Below are positions 16,970-25,200 of a stretch of 53,041 nucleotides of DNA, one piece after another. How positions within the stretch are numbered: position 1 is the first letter of the stretch; each line of letters starts with the position of its first letter. This stretch comes from Betaproteobacteria bacterium (lineage in GTDB: Bacteria > Pseudomonadota > Gammaproteobacteria > Burkholderiales > Rhodocyclaceae): assembly GCA_009781175.1 (NCBI GenBank), contig WQYQ01000024.1, positions 1 to 53,041 on the forward strand, read 5' to 3'. The notes below the pieces were generated by a model, which had not been told where the DNA came from, did not search any database, and saw only the letters and a program-made list of their open reading frames with translations. The translations under genes and the position numbers were made by a program.

Positions 16970-18229
16970 TCAGTTCGAAACTCTGAGCGTACCTTGTCTC
17001 AAACGCGCCAGGATTCGCTGCGAAACCTCGCCCAACGGAGCCACTTCGTCGAGCGCACCGATAATCGCGGCCTCGCGCGGCATTCCATAAACCACGCAAG
17101 AGTCCTGATCTTGGCCGATATTCCAGGCGCCCGCCCGGCGCATCGCCAACATGCCTTGGGCGCCATCCTTACCCATCCCCGTCAGCATTACGCCAATCGC
17201 ATTGGGACCGACAATCTTCGCTGCGGAAGCAAATAACACTTCGACGGAAGGACGGTGGCGATTCACAGGTTCGCTTTGCAATAACTCACACTGAAACCCA
17301 GCTCCGCTGCGGCGCACTGCAAGATGAGAATGCCCTGGTGCAATATAGGCATGTCCGGGCAAAATGCGGTCGCCGTCTTCGGCCTCCTTAACCCGCAGCG
17401 CGCACAAATTATCCAGGCGCTTCGCAAACGAGCCGGTAAACATTTCCGGCATATGCTGCACAACCAGAATTGGCGGCATCTCTGCTGGCAAATGCGTCAG
17501 CACCTCCTTGATCGCTTCGGTCCCGCCCGTCGATGCGCCAATAAATATAATGCGCTCATGCTGCATTGCCACATCGACGCTGGCCGACTCGATTTTCCTC
17601 TCCCCGCCAGAACGGCTATTGCGCCCCGCATCATTCCGTTTGGAAAGTTTGGCTGCGCGGATTTTTTCGCGGATTTCCTCAGCCTGCGCCTCGAAAGCCT
17701 CTCCCGTTCTTCCGGCCGGCTTGGTTACAAAGTCGACGGCGCCTAGTTCAAGCGCGCGCAGCGTAGTCTCCGAATTCCGTTCGGTATAACTTGAAATCAT
17801 GATGACGGGCAATGTCTGATTCTGCTGCATCAGACGTTCCAGAAAATCCAATCCGCTGACGCCCGGCATTTCGATATCGAGCGTCACAACATCGGGCGCC
17901 AACCGCGTGATCTGCACCGCGGCAGAAGCAGCATTCCCCGCCGTTCCAACGACCTCCATATCGTTCGCCTGGTCAATCAAACGCGTCAGCGCCAAACGCA
18001 TGAAAGCAGAATCGTCGACCACCACGACTCTGATTTTTTTCGTGGATTGCCCCAAGCTCAAGCGTGGGGCTTCTTCCCCACAAATCGGGGGCGCCTTCGG
18101 CGCCTGTAACACTTGTCTCGCTGACCCCGCCGGGGCTTGCGTTCGACTCGTGGTCAAGCTTGCATCGCCGCCTTTGTTGCGAGGCTCCGCGTGCAGAACC
18201 GGCGCAGGTTTAGGAGGTAACGCGGGCAT
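16970..18229 (-). CDS. cheB: Chemotaxis protein-glutamate methylesterase CheB with repeat-derived N-terminal extension
   Basis: CheB removes methyl groups from chemoreceptors in response to CheA phosphorylation. The receiver domain starts at about residue 66 (KKIRVVVVDDSAFMR, acidic pair 72-73, phospho-acceptor Asp118). The methylesterase domain has Ser233 in IGASTGGTEAI, then VQHMP and GMGKDGA. The protein is 419 residues, about 65 longer than usual at the N-terminus. Residues 25-60 are translated from a palindromic repeat (18050-18156) that also occurs in non-coding places in this window. The proposed ATG at 18229 overlaps the end of cheR by 20 bp and has GGGGAA upstream; a start at 18268 is possible. 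The core domains look intact, so the enzyme is probably functional. Confidence 0.93.
   Translation of the reverse strand: MPALPPKPAPVLHAEPRNKGGDASLTTSRTQAPAGSARQVLQAPKAPPICGEEAPRLSLGQSTKKIRVVVVDDSAFMRLALTRLIDQANDMEVVGTAGNAASAAVQITRLAPDVVTLDIEMPGVSGLDFLERLMQQNQTLPVIMISSYTERNSETTLRALELGAVDFVTKPAGRTGEAFEAQAEEIREKIRAAKLSKRNDAGRNSRSGGERKIESASVDVAMQHERIIFIGASTGGTEAIKEVLTHLPAEMPPILVVQHMPEMFTGSFAKRLDNLCALRVKEAEDGDRILPGHAYIAPGHSHLAVRRSGAGFQCELLQSEPVNRHRPSVEVLFASAAKIVGPNAIGVMLTGMGKDGAQGMLAMRRAGAWNIGQDQDSCVVYGMPREAAIIGALDEVAPLGEVSQRILARLRQGTLRVSN
18050..18156 (-). repeat. Palindromic repeat inserted in cheB
   Basis: A two-module copy: the hairpin CCCCAAGCTCAAGCGTGGGG (18050-18069), a GGCGCC-TTC-GGCGCC-like hairpin, TAACACTTGTCTCGCTGACC, then a shortened CCCCGCCGGGG hairpin and a GTGGTCA end. 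It matches the copy at 30548-30727 in order and orientation. It is read in frame by cheB. Confidence 0.8.
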
Positions 18230-19250
18230 AAACGGTTTTCCCCAGAGAACGGAACAAATCCGCCGCATGCATGAAATTTTCGGAATGCCCGGCGAACAGC
18301 AAACCGTCCGGGCGCAAAAGCGGAGTAAAGCGTTTCAGGATGCCATACTGCACCGACTTATCGAAATAGATCATCACGTTGCGACAGAAGATCACATCGA
18401 ACAGACCATTCTCGCTGACTGGCCAATTTGGTTCGAGCAGGTTGACGCGACGAAAGTTCAATAAGCGCTTCAACTCGGGACGCGCGGACACGGCCCCGTG
18501 CGGATCAGTGCTGTTTCGAATGAAATACTTTTGAATCCGGTCAGCCGATAAACGCTCAACGCGGTCCGCGCTATAAACGCCACGTTCGCCATGCGCCAGC
18601 ACTTTGGTATCGAGATCGGAAGCGATAATCTTCACGGGAGGCGTCAAAGAGCAAAACGCCTCGCACGCGGTCATCGCGATCGAATAAGCTTCTTCCCCGG
18701 TCGACGAAGCGCAGCACCAGATATTGAATTGACGTTTGCCGCCGCTGCGCCGCAGCACATCGCGCAACGTATCGAAGTGATGCGCCTCGCGGAAAAACGA
18801 AGTGAGGTTCGTTGTCAGCGCATTGACAAATTCTTCTAATTCCGCGGGGTCCGAATGCCTTTCGAGCTTATCGAGGTAGTCGGAAAAGCGCCGTTCGCCG
18901 CGCGCGCGCAGACGCCGTGATAGACGGCTGTACACCATGTCCTGTTTAAGGGCAGAAAGCGAGATGCCCGCATGCCTGTGAATCAACTCCCGAACGCGCT
19001 CAAAGTCCTTGTCCGTAAAGGAAAACTCGCGCGTTCCCGGATCGATCTTTTTCAAACTCTCGAAGATCGCGGCACGTGCGGCGGCACTTTTTTCCAGCGC
19101 ATCGACACTCGTGTTGCGCACCATAGTGCGTAGCGGGGCTAAAGCAGGCGTTTTTGCAGCATCCGAACGCAAGCGGTTTGCTGTCGACAACGTACTCACG
19201 CGGCTTTGCGATTCAAACATCCAGGGACGCTCAATTTTCCTGTCCGTCAT
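18210..19250 (-). CDS. cheR: Chemotaxis protein methyltransferase CheR
   Basis: A 346-residue S-adenosylmethionine-dependent enzyme that methylates glutamates of chemoreceptors. Residues about 75-140 form the N-terminal helical domain (FERVRELIHRHAGISL, VYSRLSRRLRA). The SAM-binding domain has CCASSTGEEAYSIAM near residue 185 and VIFCRNVMIYFD near 292. An extra about 70 residues at the N-terminus precede the usual CheR start and look unstructured. A strong AGGAGTAAGGT ribosome-binding site supports the ATG at 19250. The 3' end overlaps the cheB start, so the two antagonistic enzymes are translationally coupled. Confidence 0.95.
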   Translation of the reverse strand: MTDRKIERPWMFESQSRVSTLSTANRLRSDAAKTPALAPLRTMVRNTSVDALEKSAAARAAIFESLKKIDPGTREFSFTDKDFERVRELIHRHAGISLSALKQDMVYSRLSRRLRARGERRFSDYLDKLERHSDPAELEEFVNALTTNLTSFFREAHHFDTLRDVLRRSGGKRQFNIWCCASSTGEEAYSIAMTACEAFCSLTPPVKIIASDLDTKVLAHGERGVYSADRVERLSADRIQKYFIRNSTDPHGAVSARPELKRLLNFRRVNLLEPNWPVSENGLFDVIFCRNVMIYFDKSVQYGILKRFTPLLRPDGLLFAGHSENFMHAADLFRSLGKTVYARVTS

Positions 19251-19321
19251 ACCTTACTCCTGCAATCGAACCGTTCGCCTCAAGCATCCGATTCTTTTCT
19301 CAAAATGAACCGAGCCCCCAC

Positions 19322-20206
19322 CTACTCAAGCGTTTTCCCCGCTTCCAGCAAAGCTTTTTCGGTCTTCTGGTTCATTACGACAATACTGATGCGCCGATTG
19401 ATCGGATCAAAAGGATCTTGCGCATTGAGTGGAATTGTCGAAGAGAGACCGACAATTCGCGCCACTTTATGTTCGTCCAGTCCGCTCAAGACCAATTCGC
19501 GTCGACACGCATTCGCGCGGTCTGTCGACAATTCCCAGTTGCCAATACCGCGGTCTCCACCGACATATGGCGTTGCATCGGTGTGTCCCGACACGCTGAT
19601 CCGATTTTCTAATTCATTCAGGGTTGGAGCGATCAAATCCAGAATTTTATTAGTGTAGGGCTTGAGTGTGGACGCGCCGGGATCGAACATCGGACGGTTC
19701 TTTTCATCGACAATTTGAATGCGCAGTCCTTCGCTGGTAATGTCGAGAAGCAATTGATTTTTGTATTGGCGTAACGAGGCGTTTGCCTCAATCATCGCCT
19801 CAAGCTTTTGCTTCGTTTCCTGGAAACGCAGGCGCTCACTCAATTCTTGATCGGGAGACGCAACTTTACTAACGGGCAATGATTTTTTGGAATCGTCCCG
19901 ATAATGCGATTTGGCAACCTCTCCGACCGCCTTGGTCAGATCATTGCCGCCACCGGGAATCAACGAGGTCGCGGTGCCAGAGCCCTGACCACCTGACATC
20001 GCAACCTTCATCGGCGACTGGAAATAATCCGAAATCCCCTTCAGGTCGCCCTCGGTCGTTGAGCCGAGCAGCCACATCAAAAGGAAGAAAGCCATCATTG
20101 CGGTCACGAAGTCCGCATACGCAAGCTTCCAGGCTCCGCCGTGAGCTCCGGCGCCGCCTTTCTTGATTTTTTTTACGACGATGGGTTGCTGGGTCGAGTC
20201 GGCCAT
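19322..20206 (-). CDS. motB: Flagellar motor stator protein MotB
   Basis: A 294-residue stator subunit. A single N-terminal transmembrane helix carries the proton-accepting Asp32 (WKLAYADFVTAMMAFFLLMWLL, about 26-47). A plug/linker region and a C-terminal OmpA-like peptidoglycan-binding domain follow (VSGHTDATPY, NWELSTDRANACRREL). It anchors MotA to the cell wall and couples proton flow to rotation. The start at the ATG 20206 gives the usual N-terminus; a GTG two codons upstream (20212) is an alternative. motA ends 54 bp upstream and cheR begins 71 bp downstream. Confidence 0.96.
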   Translation of the reverse strand: MADSTQQPIVVKKIKKGGAGAHGGAWKLAYADFVTAMMAFFLLMWLLGSTTEGDLKGISDYFQSPMKVAMSGGQGSGTATSLIPGGGNDLTKAVGEVAKSHYRDDSKKSLPVSKVASPDQELSERLRFQETKQKLEAMIEANASLRQYKNQLLLDITSEGLRIQIVDEKNRPMFDPGASTLKPYTNKILDLIAPTLNELENRISVSGHTDATPYVGGDRGIGNWELSTDRANACRRELVLSGLDEHKVARIVGLSSTIPLNAQDPFDPINRRISIVVMNQKTEKALLEAGKTLE

Positions 20207-20260
20207 ATTCACTCAGAAATCCACACATCAATCAATGCAACACCCAAGCCACGCCAGGCG

Positions 20261-21118
20261 TCATGATTTCTTGCGGCTCTTAATCTCTTCTTCCAATTCT
20301 CTAAAGCCAGGACGGTCGGTCGAGAACAGCACTTTTCGCCCGAACTCCACCGCGACCTGCGGTGCGTATCCATTCATACTGGCCAACAGCACGACCTTGA
20401 TGCAGTGAAAGATTTTCGATCCCTCGTCGGCCTTTTGTTCAAGCTGTCCGGCAATCGGCGAAACAAAACCGTAGCTAATCAAAATACCTAGGAAGGTACC
20501 GACCAGAGCGCCGCCGATCATCTTTCCGAGGACGGCGGGCGGCTCTCCGACCGATCCCATCACATTCACGACCCCCATCACGGCAACCACGATACCGAAA
20601 GCCGGCAGGGCGTCCGCCGTTTTAGACATGGCATGTGCCGGACCGTGCGCTTCCTGATGATGAGTGTCTATTTCCATATCCATCAGATTTTCAATTTCGA
20701 ACGCATTCAAGTTGCCGCCTACCATCATGCGCAAATAATCGGTTAAAAATTCCATTGCGTGATGATCTGCGGTGACACTGGGATACTTGGAAAATGTCGG
20801 GCTCGAATCGGGATTTTCGACATCGTTTTCTATCGACATCAATCCTTCTTTACGCACTTTGGCGAGAATTTCATAAAGCATGGCCAGCAAATCGACATAC
20901 ATCTCCTTGCTGTATTTCGATCCTTTTAGAATTGAAGGCAAGGCGCCAAGTGTCGCCTTTATGGTTTTGGCGCCATTGCCCGCCACGAATCCGCCGACAG
21001 TCAGGCCGATGATCGCGAGGTATTCGGGCGGAACCCAAAGTGCTGCGAGGTTTCCATGAATCGCGTACGTGCCTAGCGAGGCCGCAAGGACGATCACGTA
21101 GCCGATAATTAGAAACAT
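20261..21118 (-). CDS. motA: Flagellar motor stator protein MotA
   Basis: A 285-residue proton-channel subunit with four transmembrane helices: two near the N-terminus (FLIIGYVIVLAASLGTY, YLAIIGLTVGGFVAG) and two after residue 170 (LPAFGIVVAVMGVVNVMG, GALVGTFLGILISYGF). A long cytoplasmic loop carries the charged rotor-interaction region (LAKVRKEGLMSIENDVENP). The GEPPAVLG segment holds the conserved prolines. The proposed ATG 21118 gives the canonical MFLIIGY start with GGAG upstream; a GTG at 21136 would add six residues. It is the first gene of the motAB-cheRB unit, downstream of the flhDC terminator. Confidence 0.96.
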   Translation of the reverse strand: MFLIIGYVIVLAASLGTYAIHGNLAALWVPPEYLAIIGLTVGGFVAGNGAKTIKATLGALPSILKGSKYSKEMYVDLLAMLYEILAKVRKEGLMSIENDVENPDSSPTFSKYPSVTADHHAMEFLTDYLRMMVGGNLNAFEIENLMDMEIDTHHQEAHGPAHAMSKTADALPAFGIVVAVMGVVNVMGSVGEPPAVLGKMIGGALVGTFLGILISYGFVSPIAGQLEQKADEGSKIFHCIKVVLLASMNGYAPQVAVEFGRKVLFSTDRPGFRELEEEIKSRKKS

Positions 21119-21213
21119 GTGCCGCTTCTCCACCAAAATAAAGGCATGAACTCGTTCCCGCGCCCTTGTGAACTATCGGCGAAGGGGTTCCAAACTTGAG
21201 TTTTCAGAGGCCA

Positions 21214-21247
21214 GAAAAAATGCCGCCAGGCTTGCGCCGGACGGCAT
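21214..21247 (-). terminator. Terminator of the flhDC operon
   Basis: An inverted repeat 21220-21231 with 21236-21247 (mostly paired, tetraloop). On the - strand it is followed by T6 (the A run at 21215-21220). It separates flhDC from motA, so motA needs its own promoter downstream of it. Confidence 0.75.
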
Positions 21248-21268
21248 CTGATTATTGCAGGGGTAAGA

Positions 21269-21327
21269 TAACACTTGTCTCGCTGACCCCGCCATGAATG
21301 GCGGGGCTTGCGCTCGAACCGTGGTCA
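21269..21327 (-). repeat. Palindromic repeat abutting the flhC stop codon
   Basis: A single-module copy: TAACACTTGTCTCGCTGACC, the hairpin CCCCGCCATGAATGGCGGGG, then GCGCTCGAACCGTGGTCA. The TCA at its end is the complement of the flhC TGA stop (21325-21327), so the element lies exactly at the end of the gene. Confidence 0.78.
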
Positions 21328-21873
21328 AGCAGCGACAGTCTCTTCGGCAGCGGCGGCAGCACGGCGGGTTTTGCCTGCGCGCGACGGCACATTACACAAA
21401 CCGCAAACATAGTCGTGCGTGGGGTCATAGGCATGCGCGACAAAATGGCCTCCACAGCGCGTGCAGGTCGCACGCTGGAGCATGTCGGCGTCGAAATAGC
21501 GAATTAAAGTCCAAGCGCGCGTCAGACTTAAAACATGCTCCATCTCGTACTCATCGCAATGCTGGGTATACATCCGATAAGCGGCGAGGATTCTTTCGAG
21601 TCGATCAAACTCGCTCTTTTCAGAAACGAAATCGAAATAGCACAGGAAAAGAGAGGCGTGGATGTTGTGTTGCCAGCTCATGAACCAATCAGCCGAAAAC
21701 GGCAACATGCCTTTTGGCGGAGACTCTCCACGCACTTCCTTATACAGCTTCAGCAGGCGCTCACGTGACAAACCGGTTTCGGCTTCAAGCATCTGCATGC
21801 GCGCGCCCATACGCACCATTTCCATAGCGCGCTGAGTATCGATTGCATCTTGAACTACGCTACGACCGGCCAT
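21325..21873 (-). CDS. flhC: Flagellar master transcriptional activator FlhC
   Basis: A 182-residue subunit of the FlhD4C2 activator that switches on flagellar class 2 genes. The zinc-binding Cys quartet is present (Cys137, Cys140, Cys157, Cys160; CTRCGG ... CGLC). An N-terminal DNA-binding helical region contains AETGLSRERLLKLYKEVRG. The Ala-rich tail ends at a stop codon that sits at the boundary of a palindromic repeat, so the native 3' end may have been altered by the insertion. The gene starts 13 bp after flhD. Confidence 0.96.
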   Translation of the reverse strand: MAGRSVVQDAIDTQRAMEMVRMGARMQMLEAETGLSRERLLKLYKEVRGESPPKGMLPFSADWFMSWQHNIHASLFLCYFDFVSEKSEFDRLERILAAYRMYTQHCDEYEMEHVLSLTRAWTLIRYFDADMLQRATCTRCGGHFVAHAYDPTHDYVCGLCNVPSRAGKTRRAAAAAEETVAA

Positions 21874-21886
21874 GATGTCCTCCTAT

Positions 21887-22204
21887 TCAGGCGAGCGTTT
21901 CTACTGGACGGCTCCCCGCGACGATTGCTGCATGAATGCTTGCGACGCTGGCTTCACGTTCGTGATTAGACAAAAGATTCAAAATAAGTTCATCGTTGAA
22001 ACTCAGATGACAGAGCACCAGACCGCTGCTCGCCATACGCAGGATCTGGGCTGGCGACAAGGTCTCAATGATTTCTGCCACATCTTCCCCGATGCCGAGA
22101 CGGAACATGCCATGCTCACGATCTTCCGCCAGCAAACGCTGTGCAAGCATCAAATAGGAAAGGTTCAAATCACGGATATCTTCGGACAATTGAGCGCTAC
22201 GCAT
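21887..22204 (-). CDS. flhD: Flagellar master transcriptional activator FlhD
   Basis: A 105-residue partner of FlhC. The typical FlhD core is present (LSEDIRDLNLSYLMLAQRLLAEDRE, then FRLGIGEDVAEIIETLSPAQILRMASSG). The ATG at 22204 is preferred because it restores the usual FlhD length and has GAGAGGGG upstream; the open frame continues 30 codons upstream without a better start. flhDC presence points to enterobacterial/betaproteobacterial-style flagellar control. Confidence 0.95.
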   Translation of the reverse strand: MRSAQLSEDIRDLNLSYLMLAQRLLAEDREHGMFRLGIGEDVAEIIETLSPAQILRMASSGLVLCHLSFNDELILNLLSNHEREASVASIHAAIVAGSRPVETLA

Positions 22205-22496
22205 TTCAGACCCCTCTCTCGATTTGCTTTTCGCAATGAGTGATTCCATGGGGTGTACTTTAGCCTTTCGCGCCTCAAAACTTGAGTCGGCCAATGTCGG
22301 AAAATCGAGTAGCAGAATTACCCTCGATTAAGTAGGAGTTTTTCCTACATGAAAACAAAATCGCAGATGCGGTATTGATCCGTTATTTCTGCTTAGACCC
22401 GCTAGAAGCGGTACAGGCAAGGCGCGCGAAACGCAGGCAGTGCAAAACGCACGGCAAATAAGCGCAACGCAGCATGCAGGGTTTTATGAGCGGCTT
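22205..22496. other. flhD upstream region
   Basis: A 292-bp gap that should hold the flhDC promoter and its regulator sites; none could be pinned down. At about 22394-22407 there is a CCGCT-AGA-AGCGG mini-hairpin. Downstream of it, compositionally odd GC-rich sequence (22415-22480) reads like an interspersed element, but no second copy was found in the window. Confidence 0.3.
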
Positions 22497-24521
22497 TTAT
22501 CGGAAACCTACCGCGGGGAGAGTATCTTGCTCCAATTGAACAGGCGCACGCCCAATCCGATTTCTCCCGGCCTGCTTGGCCGCATAAAGCCCTTGATCGG
22601 CGGCTTTCACCAATGCGTCCGGGCTGCAAATCAAACGATCGCAATCCGCCACGCCAATACTCACGGTGACCTTCAAACACAATTCGCCAATGCAGATTGC
22701 TTCGCTTTCGACCGTTCTGCGCACACGCTCCGCCGCATATTCAGCCTCTATCACAGTCGTGTCCGGGCACAGCACGACAAATTCATCACCGCCGGTTCGC
22801 GCGATTACATCTTGCGCGCGCAAGCCGCGTTTCAGACAGGTGGAGGCATATTTCAGCACGGCATCGCCTACATCATGCCCATACGTGTCATTGATCTGCT
22901 TGAATTGGTCGATGTCGATCACCATGCACGACAGCGGACGCTTGTTCCGGTTCGATACCGCCCATTCCTGTTCGACCCGATCCATGAAGTAGCGGCGATT
23001 GGGGAAGCCTGTCAAGGCATCGAGCAAGGCGACTTCTTGCAGCCGCCGGTTCGATACCGCAAGCTCGGCCGCAAAATTGCGCATCTCGTCGCGGTCCTGT
23101 TCGATCTCTTGATGCAGGTTCACCACGCGCTGCGCTGCGCGCAGACGAGCGAGCAATACGCGCGGATTGACCGGCTTGCTCATGAAATCGTCCACGCCCG
23201 ATTCGAACGCCTCGACGAGATGCTGTTCGTCGTGCCCACCAGTCAGAACCAGTACATAGACTCTGCGCCCCATACGGATCTGGCGCAGACGTTCAACAAC
23301 CTCCAGCCCGCTGCCATCGGGCAGCGTCCAATCGACGATCATCAAATGCGGCAGGAATAACAAAACCTGTTCGGCGGCTTGCCTGGCGGTTTCCGCTTCC
23401 TCGACTTTATGCCCAACCGATTCCAGGATTTCGCAAATTTGGCGGCGGCTGTCCGGGTCCGCCTCCACGACAAGTATGCGCAAGTGCGATTTAGGCCCAG
23501 CCGGCACTACTGCGGACTCTTCTTCAGGCTCTCTACGCAAAGGCGGCTCGACCGCGAGTGGTGGATGCGGAACAACGTTTGCCGTGACCACACTAAGACG
23601 CAAACCGAGTAAGCTCGCAAAAGGCGGCAAAACACGGGTTTTCAGTTGCAGCAAAGATCCCCAACTCGTCCACTCGGCTACGACGTGATCGCTGATTTCG
23701 CTCAGCGCTTCCACATCGATCGATAAACGCGCAGCCGCTTCAATCAACAAAGGCGCAAGCGCGGGTTGAGACGCCTCTTCGGCCAGGCAAAAATCAGCCA
23801 AACGGCGCACCAGGACCAAAGATTCGGCGATCACCGCTTCGCGTCCGACCGGCGAAAATACAGCTTCGCCGAGCGCTTCATGGGCGAAAACCGACTCGGT
23901 AAACACCTTGGGGAAACCCCAGTCGGCCAGCATCGCCGCGCTCAGTTCGCGGTGATCCATGGCGAAACGTTCGCGTTCGAGTGCCACGAGACGATCCGGA
24001 TTACCGTCCAGCACTTCGTCATGCAGCGCGCCATACTGTTCCGGATGAACCGTCGCAAGCGCCAATTCGCCAATCCGGCACAGCAAACCAACGCAATAGG
24101 CTTCGTCGGCCGGCGCGACACGCGTGCGCCGGGTCACCGTCTGCATGCCGATCGCACAGAGGAGCGAAGCCGACCAGAACCGTTCATAGTCGAACCCCGC
24201 CGCACCCCGACGGTAGTTAGAAAGTAGCGAAAAACCGAGCGCCAGATTACGCACGGACGAAAGGCCCAATACGGTCAATGCTTCCTGCACCGCGATAATC
24301 GAACGCTGGCGCGCAACCCCCAAGCCCACAAGGGAATTGGCTTCTTTAGTCAAACGGCTGACGAAAGCGGGGTCGGACTTGATGATCCGCGCCAGTTCCG
24401 TCATCGAAACATCATCGCCCTGTGTCGCATGGATGATCGCCAACGCCACGCCGCGCGGCGAGGGTAGATCGCCCGTGGCTTTGAGTTGTTCGAACTTCGT
24501 GATATCGAAAAGGGATGGCAT
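22497..24521 (-). CDS. HDOD - receiver - diguanylate cyclase (GGDEF) protein
   Basis: A 674-residue signalling protein with three domains. HDOD is at about 15-220 (DLPSPRGVALAIIH, ALTVLGLSSVRNLALGF; a regulatory hydrolase-like fold without catalytic metal ligands). The receiver domain is at about 347-465, with phospho-acceptor Asp397 in MIVDWTLPDG. The GGDEF domain is at about 510-660, with TGGDEF at 576-581 and DIDQFKQINDTYGHDVGDAVL before it. It should make cyclic di-GMP under control of a phosphorelay. Its position directly upstream of flhDC, same strand, suggests a role in the motile-sessile switch; this is inference from context. Confidence 0.92.
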   Translation of the reverse strand: MPSLFDITKFEQLKATGDLPSPRGVALAIIHATQGDDVSMTELARIIKSDPAFVSRLTKEANSLVGLGVARQRSIIAVQEALTVLGLSSVRNLALGFSLLSNYRRGAAGFDYERFWSASLLCAIGMQTVTRRTRVAPADEAYCVGLLCRIGELALATVHPEQYGALHDEVLDGNPDRLVALERERFAMDHRELSAAMLADWGFPKVFTESVFAHEALGEAVFSPVGREAVIAESLVLVRRLADFCLAEEASQPALAPLLIEAAARLSIDVEALSEISDHVVAEWTSWGSLLQLKTRVLPPFASLLGLRLSVVTANVVPHPPLAVEPPLRREPEEESAVVPAGPKSHLRILVVEADPDSRRQICEILESVGHKVEEAETARQAAEQVLLFLPHLMIVDWTLPDGSGLEVVERLRQIRMGRRVYVLVLTGGHDEQHLVEAFESGVDDFMSKPVNPRVLLARLRAAQRVVNLHQEIEQDRDEMRNFAAELAVSNRRLQEVALLDALTGFPNRRYFMDRVEQEWAVSNRNKRPLSCMVIDIDQFKQINDTYGHDVGDAVLKYASTCLKRGLRAQDVIARTGGDEFVVLCPDTTVIEAEYAAERVRRTVESEAICIGELCLKVTVSIGVADCDRLICSPDALVKAADQGLYAAKQAGRNRIGRAPVQLEQDTLPAVGFR

Positions 24522-24648
24522 TTTCGCGGATTAGCTCAGGCTAAATGACTTGACGAACGCGGCTACAAATAAGCTAACGGCGAGTCACAAAGAAACTTAA
24601 TACTGCTGGTTTAGAATCGGCCCCACAGACCTCCAAAGCTAGCGGCCC

Positions 24649-25200
24649 ATGAACTTCTGCTCCCACTGCGGCGCTCCCGTCACGCTGCGCATACCTCCTG
24701 GCGATCAATTACCGCGCCATGTTTGCGACCGATGCCACACGATTCATTACCTCAACCCCAAACTTATCGTCGGGGCGATTCCCGAATGGGGCGAGCGGAT
24801 TCTGCTATGCAAACGTGCGATCGAGCCCCGCTACGGCAAGTGGACGCTTCCGGCGGGCTTCATGGAAAACGAGGAAACGACCGCCGAAGCCGCCCGGCGC
24901 GAAACCGCCGAAGAAGCCTGCGCGCGCATTGAGGTCAGCGAAATCTATTCCTTGATTAACGTCGCCTATATCAGCCAAGTGCACATCCTGTACCGCGCGC
25001 GGCTGCTCGATCTCGACTTCGGTCCCGGCCCCGAATCGCTCGAAGTCCGACTGTTCGAAGAACATGAAATTCCCTGGAACGAGCTGGCTTTCCGCTCGGT
25101 GGCGATGACGCTGCGTTACTACTTCGAAGACCGCCGCGAAGGCCGTTTCCGTTTTCACGTGGCCGATATTCCGGCGCCCTCTCCGGCCGCTGCCGCATGA
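24649..25200 (+). CDS. Nudix hydrolase with N-terminal zinc ribbon
   Basis: A 183-residue protein. A Cys4 zinc ribbon opens it (CSHCG ... CDRCHTIHYLNPK). The Nudix box follows at about 66-88 (GFMENEETTAEAARRETAEEA: G-x5-E-x7-RE-x2-EE), which coordinates Mg2+ and cleaves nucleoside-diphosphate-linked compounds. The zinc ribbon plus HYLNPK is typical of the NudC-like/ADP-ribose-type subgroup. The exact substrate cannot be told. Its last four bases overlap the hpnE start (ATGA), so the two are translationally coupled. Confidence 0.9.
   Translation: MNFCSHCGAPVTLRIPPGDQLPRHVCDRCHTIHYLNPKLIVGAIPEWGERILLCKRAIEPRYGKWTLPAGFMENEETTAEAARRETAEEACARIEVSEIYSLINVAYISQVHILYRARLLDLDFGPGPESLEVRLFEEHEIPWNELAFRSVAMTLRYYFEDRREGRFRFHVADIPAPSPAAAA

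Noticed and set aside
22440..23360. A 306-codon + strand frame opposite the HDOD-GGDEF gene
   Set aside because: Shadow of the - strand protein, which carries receiver and GGDEF motifs in the expected order.
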